From contig OX463846.1 of assembly GCA_949825065.1 (NCBI GenBank), positions 12,582,177-12,646,176 on the forward strand: 64,000 bases of DNA, given 5' to 3'. The stretch comes from Odontocerum albicorne. Lineage: Eukaryota; Arthropoda; Insecta; Trichoptera; Odontoceridae. The notes under the pieces are model-generated. The model was given only the letters and a program-made list of their open reading frames with translations. It was not told where the DNA came from and searched no databases. Of the stretch, positions 1-11,875 are shown one piece after another. The translations under genes were made by a program, and so were the position numbers. How positions within the stretch are numbered: the first letter of the stretch is position 1; the number at the start of each line of letters is the position of its first letter.

Positions 1-640
1 AATTGATAGCAAAATCAGTTGGTATCGTGACATAATCTCTGCGCAGAATTGGACAGGAGTGGATTCAATTTGGCGAGACTGTTTCTGAATTCTCACAAAA
101 AATGAGAAGTATTCGCTGAATTTAACAGGCCAATGTATCACAGAGGGGAATATTAGTATTTCAGAATTTAAACATCATATCTTGTTGAAATAAACAATAT
201 TTTTTATTTTATTTAATTAAAATGGCTGGCTATTGGGAAATACTCGCCCGAACACATTTTGGAGGCATTTCAATATTGATGAGATCAAAATCATAATGAT
301 TTGCTGGGATGAAATTTCAAAATAATAATTTTCGCAAAAAAAATGACAAAATGTACTCGCCATATATAATTCTTTAAAAAAATATTTAATCAATGGAATC
401 ATCACAATTGAAAACAAAGTTGAGTTATCATATTATGACTGATGGCTAAGTTTAAGGTGAAACAATGGAAAATTTTCGAACAGGGCTACAAAGAAAAATC
501 ATGGCAAGACAAAACCAGACTTGAAAATTAAATTTAGATAAGATAACAACAAAAGATCGTTAATTTTACATGTTCAGGATGCAAATGAAACCCAAAACGA
601 ATAGATACCAATGCCCAAATAAAAAATTGAGGCCCTACCG
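1..640. other. AT-rich stretch, nothing recognised
   Basis: Only short open frames with low-complexity Phe/Ile/Lys/Asn-rich translations are present, as expected by chance in AT-rich DNA. No terminal inverted repeat, tRNA-like box or known protein motif was seen on either strand. Confidence 0.5.
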
Positions 641-671
641 AGCAGGGCAAATAGAGACTCGGCACTTAAAA

Positions 672-1040
672 GTGAGGCAATGAAACCGCGTGAGACTCCC
701 TCATTTAAGCCACGACAAAGGTGTATGAAATTCAACTTTAAATAGTATTTTTTTCAGTAAAAAAAGGTAAGATTAAGACCTAAATTCATAGTCCGGCTTA
801 AACACTAATTTCTTATACTAAAATTTCTTGATTTGTATTCATAGTTGGACTTCACACGCTTCAAACTTTCAAGTGAGGTAATGAAACCGCATGACTCTCT
901 AATTTAAGAGAGTTACGATAAATATGTAAGAAATATAATTGTAAATAATATTTTCTAAAGTAAGATTTTATATTAAGCGTTAAGGTCCGACTATGAATCG
1001 GACCTTAGTATTTATTGCTGAGGTCGGATTATGAATTCAG
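672..1040. repeat. MITE-like dispersed repeat, two partial copies with inverted ends
   Basis: A segment beginning GTGAGGCAATGAAACCGC (672) recurs at 873 as GTGAGGTAATGAAACCGC and again near 51238, so it is a dispersed family. The sequence TTCATAGTCCGGCTTAA (785-801) is matched in inverted orientation by 980-997, and a third arm lies at about 1016-1038, which suggests terminal inverted repeats of a small non-autonomous DNA element. A 9-bp perfect palindrome (982-990 with 998-1006) sits at the right end. No coding capacity and no clear target duplication were seen. Confidence 0.55.
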
Positions 1041-1044
1041 CCCG

Positions 1045-1345
1045 AAGACTGGAATGTTTCTGTGTTAGAGATAGTGTCGGTCCGCCCCTGCCACTGACCT
1101 TCCTCTCCGCGCGGATCTGATGACGCGAATGCCAAACCGCGGCCTTGGTCGGGCAGCCCCAAGGAGAAATGATTATTCATAGATGCTAGTGCCGGTGCCA
1201 GTGGTGGATTTGTTGATAACGGCCCGATTAGATATATTGTTTGTGTGTATTGGTAGGCAGGCGAGCAAGCAACTCGGTGCGCAACCTTGGCTGCGCAGAG
1301 AAAGCAGCGAAAAGCGCCCAACTTACATACACATAATCGTGAAAA
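1045..1345. other. GC-richer islet
   Basis: This block is clearly richer in G+C and CpG than its flanks, with runs such as CTCCGCGCGGATCTGATGA. Open frames occur on both strands (about 60 and 112 codons) but neither translation is recognisable. It could be a short regulatory islet, an exon of an unknown transcript or an old repeat. Confidence 0.3.
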
Positions 1346-3545
1346 CAGCCGAGCCTCATAATACTTGATGAACAAAAAAATCGGCGATTTTATGCGTGAG
1401 TAAAAATATCGCTACTCTCTCTGAGGCCTAGTTTGAACGCTGATGAACTATTTTTTGTCCCATTCAGATGTTTCTCGAATTTCATTTCTAGAAGTGAAAA
1501 ACGAATGTACTCCAGATTCAGGAATTACTAGAAAGATTAGCGTTAAAAAAAATCTTAACAATTAAAATAGACTGCGCCGGCAGGATCTTCTTAATCACTA
1601 CGCTTGTTGGAAGGATCTCAATGCTCCTGAACAGGACTGCATCGGATATTGACACATTTCTTATCACTTGTCAAAAGTAAAAGAAAATTTTCTTCTAAAG
1701 CTGGGAACATAGGAAAACACTAATAAACTTATTTAACGGACTATTGACTATTTAATGTTTCAAGTAAGAGAACATTTTTATTTTTTTTAATGTAATTGGG
1801 ATAAATAAACTTCACATCCTTTTTATATTGCGTACTATCGTGGCCTTTGTGTGGCCGCGGAGGTTTTGGGTGAAATTTTCGACGGTGACCGAAAAAAGGT
1901 GTCCCAAATAGGCGAGCATATTTCACATAAGGTGTCCTTTATACGATGGTATTGTAGTAATACCGGTACTAGGCATATTACGTTTACATAATAGTAATAT
2001 AAACAAAATTCATATTGCTAATATAATTTACTACTCATTCGCTAGAGACACGATTTCACTGAAAAATATTCCATTAAAGCTTGATCTTCCACATTAAATT
2101 GATTTTAGCTTTTCTTTTATTATTCATTGAGTCACGCTAGTTTACAGTTGACGATGCTAACGATAAAATAATTATAATTAAAAATAAAAAATAAAAAAAT
2201 ACACCATATCGATGAAGCTCAGAATGCAACGATTAAATTATATATGTAAAACCACAATCAATAAATATATACGAGTATATCGAATAAAAAAAAAATTTTG
2301 TTACACATATCGAATGCCAATTGATTGGATATTTTTGAATATAAAGATATCGATTGGGCTTCGAGATACAACAGAAAAAAAATGGGTTATAAATGTTTTA
2401 AGAGAAAGATTTAACTTTTCTATGGCGGAATACATATACACGTAGAGTATGTAACACACGTCGAACCAAAAGGTAAGTATTCAGAATAAGAGTTTTCGCT
2501 AAGGAGTTTTGCTGTTTTTGTAACAGAAATAATAAAGATACATTTCAAGAAGTAATCTTCGACTAGTCTCAAAAAACATAATTAAAATAGAGAAATTTAC
2601 AGATGAAACATCGCCGGAGGAATTAAAATTATGGATTCGAGAAAATATCTTTCATGTTGAAATAATTGTATCTATGTCAAAGTAAACAGTTCTAAGACTT
2701 TTAATTTATCAGTTGATAATATAAATCTGAAAGTTAGTCGAAAAAAATCCCTGAATCAGTTCTGTCTGCGAAAATACAATATTTCTAAAGGAGGATAATA
2801 ACTTGACTGAGCCAATATTCAAGTCAAAGAAAACTGGATCAAACAATAGAAATACTAAAATAATATAATATTATCTACCAAAAGCCTTAAGCAAATATTC
2901 AAAGGTTTATTATTCCTGTCGAAATCATTTCGTCTAAGTATTGTTTTATCTTTTTAATATTTATATAGTTCAAACCAAACTTATAATCTTATCTTAAATA
3001 ATCAAAGCTGTTTTTGATATAGAAAATATATTTCAACTTTCTAGTAGCTTTTTTAGGGATATATACCGATTAAAAACATAAACATTTTCTTTTATATCAA
3101 CTACTTGAAACAATAATGTTAAATTTATTAAACGGGGTGAATAGAAACAAATGAAAAATAGATGTTTTATAATAAAGATGAATAAAACATCAATTTATGA
3201 AGTGCATGCATTATTTTTAAATGTATTTATTTATGACAGGAAATTTTATAAATACATAATTTGTGAAAAAAAAACAACAGGTAATTTCATGTATTTTATA
3301 GGCCTGGGTCTGTTGCATTTCATTTGTCGTATACCCAGTAAACTAGGCTTTTGACCTATCTTACTGACATACACACGAGTACTCGTATATATCATTGCGT
3401 GGTAGGCAAAGATAACTGATTGTAATTATTTTTCTATTCAAACACAACACTTTTGCCTCCTCCAAATTCATACATTTGTTACGTACAATATTCAATTATT
3501 TATAGGTATACCTCCTCAGTTTATCTTTCAAAATATAGTCCAATC
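1346..3545. other. AT-rich stretch, nothing recognised
   Basis: No protein motif, tRNA-like box or paired inverted repeat was seen. Two TACGAGTA-type octamers occur at 2270-2277 and 3380-3387; the latter lies in the perfect palindrome ACGAGTACTCGT. Confidence 0.45.
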
Positions 3546-3582
3546 GATCCGATTATGTCTCCTTGGTCTACTTCTTCATAGT

Positions 3583-3795
3583 CATTGTTTCGTCATTCAT
3601 TCTCTCCATATGTTCAAACCATCCTAAAGCTCCTATTTCCATCGTGCTTACACATCCATTTTATCCATGCATTCATTTCTGATACATTCGTTCCACCTTC
3701 TTTCATATATTGACACTCCACAAAGTTTTCTTAGTGCAAGTATCTCCAAAGCATTCATCTTACTTTTATCATTCTTCTCTTAAGTCCATGTTTCA
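3583..3795 (-). pseudogene. LINE reverse-transcriptase-ORF relic (C-terminal part)
   Basis: Read on the minus strand, this gives NALEILALRKLCGVSIYERR, then in another frame GWFEHMERMND. The Met/Leu-rich 'LR.LCGVS..ER..NE' followed by 'GWF.H.ERM' pattern is typical of the region after the reverse transcriptase domain in insect non-LTR retrotransposon ORF2. In-frame stops and a frameshift separate the two pieces, so it is dead. The family assignment rests on motif memory only, and the clade is not determined. Confidence 0.6.
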
Positions 3796-4479
3796 ATTAC
3801 ATACGAATATGCGTGTTTTGTCAAAAAAAAACCGGTTGAAAAAGTCTCTTAATGAAATAATTATATAGAGAAAAGGTTTATTATAAAAATAGTAAGTCGG
3901 AATATATTAATTTTAGAAGGAGAAGACTTATAAATATATTAAGGGAAAATAGTCAGGAATAAAGTAAATCATAGTTTTCTTTGTAGATACAATTGAGAAA
4001 TCGTGAAAGTAAAACGATCGAAAGAAAAAGGTCTGGATTAATTAGAAAAATAAGAAAATGAGTACAATTACAAAAAACGTATAAGAGTATAACTGACAAC
4101 TTAGTAGGTTGAAAGCAACTTGACAGATGAAGAAATACCACACCAGGCGATTTAGAATATCAGAATGTAGGTTACGACGATGTGCAAATTGATAGCGATT
4201 TCTGCATGAAATGTAGAATATTATGAAAGCGAGTTTCACTAAGGCAATGAGGCATTTCATAAAAATATGCTGACTTGATCCAGTTTTAATAAACAGTGCC
4301 AATTGAATAGAAATACTTTCAGTCATCATTACCTCATAATATAAACGACAAATAATTAAATATTCGAAAAATAACGACATACTTCTTGCCAAATTTACAA
4401 GAAAAGATAACATTTTAGAAGAAAAACTTATAGCCAAAAATTTAAGAAATTTTAATATTAAGGAACAACATTAATTTTC

Positions 4480-4711
4480 AGAGTTCTATATTTTATTTAG
4501 TGGCAATTGTTTCGCCATACGATGAGCTTGTCAAACCGATCCATCCATCGTAATGCGAAACAATTGTCACAAAATAAATACCATCCATCATATGGCAAAA
4601 CAATTGTCACTAAATAAATACCATCCATCATATGGCAACACAAATGTCACTAAATAAATACCATCCATATGGCCAAACAATTATCACTAAACCAAGTATA
4701 GAACTGTGAAC
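4480..4711. mobile_element. Fold-back MITE-like element with internal 40-bp repeats
   Basis: The left end CAGAGTTCTATATTTTATTT (4480 onward) pairs imperfectly with the right end near 4711, whose reverse complement starts CACAGTTCTATACTTGG. Similarity continues inward for about 44 bp. Between the arms a 40-bp unit starting CCATCCATC recurs at 4541, 4581, 4621 and 4661. There is no coding capacity and I could not settle a target duplication. Confidence 0.55.
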
Positions 4712-5060
4712 AGTGTAGAACTGAAATAATTATTAAAAGTGGAGTTCTCTCTATAAATTGAATTTCGACTACATTAATAACATCAAACTGATTGAGAATT
4801 GATCTATTCATTCCCTGTTCTGCAAAAATGCTTTGCATCACCTCTATAGGTGTAAACTAAATTGACAATAATATTTATAAGTTGATTTCGTTACACATTA
4901 AAATTTCTAAAAATTGGTGAAATACTATATTTTTATATAATTTTATTTTACTCAAAACAAAGCGTACAATGAACGAACAAAATGAAAATTATCATACAAG
5001 GATGGAGAATACTTAGTAAAATCACACATCATCTTTTGCGGTTCACTCGGTTCGATTTTG

Positions 5061-5309
5061 GAGTGATCTTCCAAGCTCAATCAGATGTGCTTCACATTTT
5101 TAATATTTTGGAGTGATCTTCCAAGCTCAATCAGATGTGCTTCACATTTTTAATATTTTGGAGTGATCTTCCAAGCTCGATCAGATGTGCTTCACACTTT
5201 TTATATTTTGGAGTGATCTTCCAAGCTCAATCAGATGTGCTTCACACTTTTTATATTTTGGAGTGATCTTCCAAGCTCAATCAGATGTGCTTCACATTTT
5301 TAATATTTG
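5061..5309. repeat. Minisatellite, 5 x 50 bp
   Basis: A unit beginning GAGTGATCTTCCAAGCTC starts at 5061, 5111, 5161, 5211 and 5261, exactly every 50 bp. Copies differ at only a few positions (for example CTCAATC or CTCGATC, and CACATTTTTAA or CACACTTTTTA). The array ends in an A-run. Near identity points to recent amplification. Confidence 0.95.
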
Positions 5310-5628
5310 AAAAAAAAAAAACTGGAGAAATTATTTCATATAACTAATATCTGTCTTTGATTTCTGTGCAACTCCCATCATTACTCCTATTTTTATTACC
5401 ATTTGTATATCATTCTGATTTTTGTTATTAACTGTTACTCAAACATTTCATTATCTTTAGACGCGGTTATGGGTATTGAGCAAAATCTATTTATCATAAA
5501 ACAAAATGTTGATTAGAAGAAATTATTTCAAAATAACAAATCTGCTAGATGTATTTGCATGAGTGTTCAATAAATCATATAAATTGCAGCAGCTTATATA
5601 AAATATTGACTTAAGTTAAAGAAATTTA

Positions 5629-5750
5629 GACTACTTCCGTGGCTAATTGATAAAACACCTAACCTCTAGCCCGAAGGTTGCGGGTTCGAGTCCCATTGGT
5701 ATCCAATAAGTTTTAAAAGGGTATCAAACTTGTTTCACTTAAGGCCTATT
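5629..5750 (+). mobile_element. SINE-A copy (tRNA-derived), 3'-truncated
   Basis: A tRNA-like head is visible: TGGCTAATTGATAAAAC resembles a pol III A box and GGGTTCGAGTCCC a B box. It is followed by the family body (AAGGGTATCAAACTTGTTTCAC, then AAGGCC). The copy stops before the usual GGTTGGAAGAGATTGCC and AATAC tail. It is related to at least a dozen other copies here. A true tRNA gene is unlikely because the cloverleaf is poor and the body follows directly. Confidence 0.75.
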
Positions 5751-5820
5751 TTGTAAGAGATTGACATATGGAAATAAATCCACTTGGTTGCACTGTACCA
5801 TATACACAAGAAACTCCAAT

Positions 5821-5975
5821 ACTTGTATAAGGTATTTCGGAGTGGTCTACCACGTGGTTTGGCTCATGTTGCCGACGTTTCGAAAACGATGTGAACGACA
5901 TGACTACGAACACGTCCTGTAGTGCAACATTTTCGAAACGTCGGTTTACAACACTCCGAAAAACTTTATACAACT
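5821..5975. repeat. Nested inverted repeat (fold-back)
   Basis: The outer arms 5821-5844 and 5952-5975 match at 21 of 24 positions. Inside them the arms 5872-5886 (CCGACGTTTCGAAAA) and 5930-5944 match perfectly over 15 bp. The open frame across this block is a by-product of the structure. It may be a small non-autonomous element; no target duplication was identified. Confidence 0.65.
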
Positions 5976-6224
5976 GATACGGAGAATCGCGAAAGCCTAA
6001 AAAATACTTGAAAGCGTAATATATTACGAGTATATTAATACAAATTTATATAATAAAATATTCAATTTCATTAGCATGCGGAGATGAGTATTTTCAAGAT
6101 ATATATTCCTTGAAATGATAAAACTTGTTAAAATATAAAACGACCCAAGTTCGGGAACATGGAATACATGGGTCACCGTTTCAGAAACGCTAGTGTCGAG
6201 TATTTATCGAGTGTCAGGTATAAA

Positions 6225-6345
6225 GACGGGCATCAGTCTGGGCCCAGGGCGAAGAGGAGGGGAGCGCAGAGGCCCGATCAGACAGGGTCACATTGAGCCC
6301 TGTCCCGGGCCCGTATGCAACCTTAGTCTACTGGGGTGACCGCTG
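6225..6345. other. GC-rich islet
   Basis: A short block rich in GGGCCC, AGGAGGGGAGCGC and CCCGGGCCCG stands out from AT-rich flanks. No open frame with a recognisable product is present. Confidence 0.35.
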
Positions 6346-6418
6346 TTTGATTATTATTCGAATATAAATTTATTGATAAGTCTGTGACTGTATATTAAAA
6401 ACAAATGTGTTAAATACA

Positions 6419-6560
6419 ACCTCCGTGACCTATTTGATAGAACACCAGTCTTCCGATTTTGGGTTCGATTCCCATTGTATTTAAGAGGGTTTCAGTTTGC
6501 TTTTCACTTACGGTTTCGTTAACATATTTCTGGTTGGTTACAAGAGATAGCAAAATGGCA
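6419..6560 (+). mobile_element. SINE-A copy
   Basis: Head CCTCCGTGACCTATTTGATA, B box GGGTTCGATTCCC and body GGGTTTCAGTTTGCTTTTCAC match the family. The conserved ATTTCTGGTTGGTTACAAGAG segment follows. The AATAC tail is missing. Confidence 0.75.
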
Positions 6561-7007
6561 AAAACCTACAAAGTTCTACTTTATGTAACGATAGTTTAAT
6601 ATGATATATTATAACAAAGATTTTCTTCCTTATGAATCAATAAAATAAATTGCCTTCTATAAAGTTTTATCAAACAATTAACAATCATATACTTGTACAT
6701 AAAGGACCCAAACTACAATCACCTGTTCTGAAATAATTGAGGAACACCATGTGGCTGTGTATGAGCTTTTATGGAACATTTTTTTAAACCGGAATTCAAC
6801 TATGAAATATCATCCATTTAATAGGAATGATATATTATATTTGAATATACAATAAATGTCGAAAAGACCATGCTAGCCAAGCCCACCAACACGGTCAGGC
6901 GATGTTACCGTTAAAATTTAGTACCTAAATTAGTAGTATTTAAACTAGAGCCGGTAGAAGACACATTGTTTCTTTATATTCTGAAATGTTACAAGTTAAA
7001 CATCTCG

Positions 7008-7129
7008 CAGTTATCAAGTGTCTTTCAAAAGAAAGGAAAAGCTAGGCAGAAATTAAACGACGTTTAGATGCTCTGTATACGGAGAATCTTCTCCGTCGAG
7101 TCTTCTCTTTTGAAAAATCTTGATAACAG
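7008..7129. mobile_element. Fold-back MITE-like element, 122 bp
   Basis: CAGTTATCAAGTGTCTTTCA at the left is inverted at the right, where the complement reads CTGTTATCAAGATTTTTCA, giving imperfect ends of about 30 bp. An inner perfect hairpin ACGGAGAA-TC-TTCTCCGT lies near the middle. There is no coding capacity. The CAG ends resemble several DNA-transposon superfamilies, but no target duplication longer than 2 bp was found. Confidence 0.5.
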
Positions 7130-7742
7130 CGGAATATCAAACTTTATACTACTGAGGGCAGAGGTATCGATTTTTCACTGTACCATTATCTGGCCATGCG
7201 GTGAGCGTGGTATCTGTCTATATATGCTCTAACTTCAGATTGGAAACTTTTCAACTTTAGTTTGTGATTGAAGTGTGTTTATTCGACATTAACTGTTGAA
7301 ATTTGGTTTGGATTATTAATGTTCACCATTTGTATAAAGGCATCAATCAGAGCGTCACATAACATAACTGGAGAAAAAGTAATTAGATGTGATATTTTCT
7401 TCTTAACTTTTTGAAACATCAATTAGTAAAGCATAAGTATTTTTTCTTAGTTGATACTATATGTTATATACAATAGATTTAATACGACGTTTTTTTTCTT
7501 GTAATATAAACAGCATCACGTAGATTTCCAAAAAAGTAAAGATTCATTCTCGTACGAATCTGAAGGTTGTTTCTGTCATAGTTTGCGCTGTGCACGGATA
7601 CGTGTTTATTTTTTGTTCTCCCAACAGAAACAATTTAAAAAAAAATATCATTAAAAATAAATTATTTATCTTACAGAATGAAAACAGCGTTTTTTTATTT
7701 TTTTATTATATCAGCGTTTTTTTTTAATTATATGTTATATTA

Positions 7743-8270
7743 TGTCTTTCAAATTGAGAGGGTTATTAAATTTTTTTTTAAATTCTTAAATAAAAAACAC
7801 AATTTGCTTTGATTTCAAAAAAACTTTTTATTGATCATTGAAGTATAATGTATGCCATTTAAACACAAAAAACAATATCCACCAAATGTCCACCTCTTGC
7901 AGCTCCACAGATATCCACTCTTTTGTCAAAATTTTCGATGACATTTTGTCATAATTGTGGTTCTAACTCACTTCAGCTCAGGAATTGATTGGGGGTCATT
8001 CTTATAGACCTGGATTTTCACGTAACCCCAGAGAAAATAGTCTAACGGTGTCAGATCACATAATCTTGGTGGCAAATTAACGTCTCCGTTTCCGGTTATT
8101 ACAATAGATACAATAATTCTCAATTTGAACGCGTTGTTATATTGTATACGACTCCATTTTTATAAATGCCATACATAACACTTCTCAAATGTCATAAGAC
8201 CCGGGCAAGTTCGCGACGTCATCTGTGTTTTATCCAAGAATATAAAAAAAACGCTCAATTTGAAAGATCC
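7743..8270 (-). mobile_element. Mariner/Tc1-like relic with short inverted ends and TA flanks
   Basis: The left end TGTCTTTCAAATTGAGAG (7743) is inverted at the right (8252-8270, complement GGATCTTTCAAATTGAGCG), and each end is bordered outside by TA, the target duplication of the Tc1/mariner superfamily. Only the C-terminal transposase portion survives inside. The element is about 0.5 kb against the roughly 1.3 kb usual for an autonomous copy, so it is internally deleted as well as mutated. Confidence 0.75.
7968..8087 (-). pseudogene. Mariner-like transposase C-terminal fragment
   Basis: A 39-codon minus-strand frame includes GDVNLPPRLCDLTPLDYFLW followed by GYVK. The block PPR..DLTPLD.FLWGYVK is the signature around the third catalytic aspartate of one branch of mariner/IS630-type transposases. 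In intact relatives the protein continues with a helical tail; here a TGA at 7968-7970 interrupts it, and the sequence down to about 7800 is still weakly similar but broken. The first two catalytic aspartates are absent, so this cannot make an active enzyme. Confidence 0.75.
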
Positions 8271-8814
8271 TATATAATCGTAAAATTATGAAATAGATTT
8301 TTACATTATTTGATAAATATTTTTTGGATATTTAAGTTGACATGGATAAATCAATTTTTACTAAATCAATAGCATTAAATAGACTAATTATCTTGTATTT
8401 TACGTAACATGTCGAAATATTTTTTTAAAATCAAATATTTTAAATTGCATATGATGCAACACTCGTAAAACGATATGTCGCGATAATTTATGACCGATTA
8501 AAAAATCTTCTATCTTTAAAATAAATAAATATATCCAAGTTAATATCAGGAATTAACGGCCGAATTAAGTATTGTGTTAATAATTTTAATTGTATAATTA
8601 AAAACAAAAACTACTAATTCTTCATTCCATTTTGAAGGCTTGTAATCAAATAAAATAACTTTTATGTAACGTAAAATGGCCAACACAATATCTTATAGAG
8701 CAGAAAATTTTCTATCGAATGACCTTTACCATTTTGTTTTACTTTTGGTGCTCATTTTTAAATTGAAAAAAAAAACGGACACAACTTATGTTAACACCTA
8801 ATATAAAGAACACT

Positions 8815-8995
8815 CTGCTGGGTTTATTACCACGTGGAATTTAACCCAACCAACCAGAAACATGTTAAAGAGGCCTTAAGTTAAAACAAGACTGAAACTC
8901 TTTTACATAAAAAAGGTAGCAATGGGAATCGAATTCAAAACTTCCGAGTTGGGATACAGGCATTTTACTAACTAGACTACGTAATTCGTAAAGGT
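8815..8995 (-). mobile_element. SINE-A copy
   Basis: The minus-strand copy is recognised by GGGTTTATTACCACGTGG (the 3' region) followed by CCAACCAGAAACATGTTAAAG, AGGCCTTAAG and the inverted tRNA-like head ending ACTAACTAGACTACG. It is diverged and lacks the terminal AATAC repeats. Confidence 0.75.
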
Positions 8996-10980
8996 AATCC
9001 ACGGAGATAATAATGAAATGAGTTCAATGTTAAAGCATGAAAACTAGATATTGCCGTATGATATAAACTTGAAAATAGTTCATAAAATATCTTCAATTTT
9101 AAATTCATATTAATCCAGTAACAAACATTAATCCAAATAAAATCATCTAAAAAATACTTCTTCCTTTACGTTAAGCTGTACGATATTTTGATACATAATT
9201 TAAACTGGTAATTATTAATAAAAGTCAGATAAGCGCCATTGAAAAGCCACTCGATTGCGACGTCTAAATCGCAAAATACAAACAAATTGAGTTGAATTAC
9301 ATAATATTTTTAGTCTAATTTATCAACAAAAGACCCTCTTCAAGATATCACTGGCAATGCTAGCTTCAGCGTTGAAGGTCTTTCGCGATAAATAATGATT
9401 TGAAATCGATTAAATTTCGCGTAATCTAATTTGAATGTCCTTGCAAAATTGAATTGACACGCAAAATAACGAGCACAAACACATTATGTGCTCTGAAAAC
9501 GAATCACCAAAATTAATTTTGGCAAACACGGAATGCTGTCATTTGCCAAAACGACGAAAACAATCGTCAAATATGCAAAAGAAAAATGTATAATAGTTGT
9601 TGAAAATCTCCATACACCTGTAATATTGAACGCAGATTTCAAGTGATTACAAAAATGTAAATCCCTGACAATACAGATAAAGAGTGAAATAACTGCTGAA
9701 ATATTGTGCCATAAAAAAACAGGGAAATGTAATTAAACGTTTTCGTAAATATCTTTTCCTTAAATAACTTACTTTATGTCCTTGCACATAAAAATATTAG
9801 AAAAGTAAATCAGAAAATCTGCTTTTTATCGACATTTAACACGTGTTACTTCATTAAAATTACAAACAATAAATATGTAACACAAATTTATAAGAAAATT
9901 CCCCGTTTTTTTTAAATAATTATAGAAATATATAACATTTACGATAATTATGTATACGTTGACTTAAGTGAATAAAAAACATTCAATATTTTTGAAAAAA
10001 AACTATCTCATAAAAACCACTAATAACATATTCAAAACAGACTTCTTGTTCACAAATCAAATTTAGATTTTATTTATATTGTATACATTTCAAATTAAAG
10101 TCATCTAATAACTGAATTGTTTCGTCAGTCAAAATACTTCTTTCATATACGAGTATATGAATTCAATAAACTTCGTGTGATCAACTAGGAATAATGAATA
10201 AAAAAGTAAATTTAAAAAATAATGTTTGAACAGTTGTGTACCCTAGTGACAAGGACGATGCGGTTATTTCAGATATGGCTGAAGAGAAGGTCGATCGGGG
10301 TATAGTGCACCGACTTGAGACGGACCAAAATGCACCGTGGCGCAAAAGAATATACTCGTAGATCTAGGATATTTTTTTTTAATCTTTCTAAAAAACAATA
10401 TTCATTAAATAAAAGAGTAAATTTTTTTTCTTCGAAATAAATTTCGTATCCATGAAAGAAAATAATAATTAACAGAATAATATTTTTTATCGAGAAAAAA
10501 ACGTTTTGATACGATATAATCAAAGGATGAGATTTAAAATAAACGACACTTAATATTATTTTTTCAAATAAACTACTTTACAAAAACATTTGTTATTACT
10601 GCAAAAATATTTTAACCAAGAGTTGCTGTCTCATCGTCGTTGGTTAATCGACGAATCGAACGCCCATATACTGTTCACCGGGGTTATATACGAGGGTCAT
10701 CTAGAAAGTAAGGTTACAAGGGCTCCTGAGGCCGGGGGAAATGTTTTGTTTCGAAGTTGGCGCACCTGGCGTGTAGGGGGGATCCTAACGGTCAGTTTGT
10801 TTGGTCATACTATTATGATGAAGACTTAAGTAGTGTTGGCTTGAGATGTATAGAAAGGAAAATATACTAAATAACAAAGCGATCGAAATAATATTATTAA
10901 ATATGTTATATATACTATATGTGGATTGTATTCGCAATATAACAAAGATAGAAGACGTTATAAAGGTGTGCAAATAAATG
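8996..10980. other. Long stretch without genes; possible conserved block at 9220-9560
   Basis: No coding or repeat structure was recognised. The part at 9220-9560 is less homopolymer-rich and carries TAAT, ATCGAT and TTTATGA-like motifs (for example GATAAATAATGATTTGAAAT), which would suit a conserved regulatory element, but nothing proves this. TACGAGTA octamers occur at 10148-10155 and 10353-10360. A block at 10660-10800 is slightly GC-richer. Confidence 0.3.
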
Positions 10981-11215
10981 AAGTGGCAATGGGCAGGATA
11001 CATAGCCAGAATGTCAGACTCCCGAGGGACATCCGAAATAATCCAATGGTACCCAAGAGGCATAGATACCCAGAAGAAGACCGAAGGTATGCTGGATAGA
11101 TGAAATCAGGAAACATGGCAGCATCACATGGAATCAACGAGTAAAAAAACCGAACTATTTGGAGTCAACTTGGGGAGACCTTCATCCAGCAGTGGATCGA
11201 TCATCCAGCAGATGA
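10981..11215 (+). pseudogene. LINE ORF2 C-terminal relic
   Basis: The plus-strand translation gives KWQWAGYIARMSDSRGTSEI and then W-Y-P-R-G. After a frameshift it reads WIDEIRKHGSITWNQR and after another WSQLGETFIQQWIDHPADD. This order (K.QWAGH.AR..D.R, W.P, R..W.D.I, GE.(F/Y)IQQW) is the conserved C-terminus of a widespread insect non-LTR retrotransposon ORF2. A stop at 11101-11103 and two frame changes show decay. The 5' part of the element is absent, as is usual for LINE insertions. Confidence 0.8.
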
Positions 11216-11640
11216 TATACTATATGTAGTTGGATTTTTTTGCCCCACACACTATGCATATTTTGCGACATTCAGAGGGTATTTTCTAACCTCTGCACAT
11301 CACCGTCTGTCAACCAAAGGATAAGAATTTTAATGAGGATTTTGTTAGAACAAAATAAATATTTTAATAAAATTGCATTTTTATGTGTAAAACATAGCAT
11401 TTATGAGTTAAAATAATGGTGCTCTAAAACCGAGATAACTTGTAAATATTTATTTTAAAAGAAGTGCTAATGTTTCAATTTATCGCGATTCCAATTTAAA
11501 AAATCGATCGAATGTCTGTTTTAGATAGACAATTATTTCGATCAGAACCTAAATTGATTACATTTTTAGTTGATTAAAACGATAGTTTGAAATGGGAGTG
11601 GTTAGAACATAAGCTAAGTTTAAGGAATAATTGTGTTGTA

Positions 11641-11851
11641 CATATTACTTTCACTGGATACAGTACGACCTGACGGATTTATTGCCATGTGGAAATGTAT
11701 TCACTACAAACCACAAACATGCTAAAGAGGTCTTAAGTGAAAACCAGACTGAAACCCGTTTTTAAAAAAACTGTGTACCAACGGAGATCGAATTCGCAGC
11801 CCCCAAGTTTGAGGATATGAGTGCAATCAATTAAGCCACTATGATAAGTGC
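11641..11851 (-). mobile_element. SINE-A copy
   Basis: It starts with the inverted 3' region (ACTTTCACTGGATACAGTAC, then GACGGATTTATTGCCATGTG) and runs through AACCAGACTGAAACCC to the inverted head with GAGATCGAATTCGC, a degenerate B box. Nearly full length. Confidence 0.75.
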
Positions 11852-11875
11852 CCAAGAACAAATAGACTAGTTGGT

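Noticed and set aside
4042..4437. 131-codon minus-strand frame
   Set aside because: Hydrophobic and low in complexity in AT-rich DNA, with no domain recognised; judged a chance frame.
5640..5705. Functional tRNA gene
   Set aside because: Boxes A and B are present but stems pair poorly and the following sequence matches the SINE-A body.
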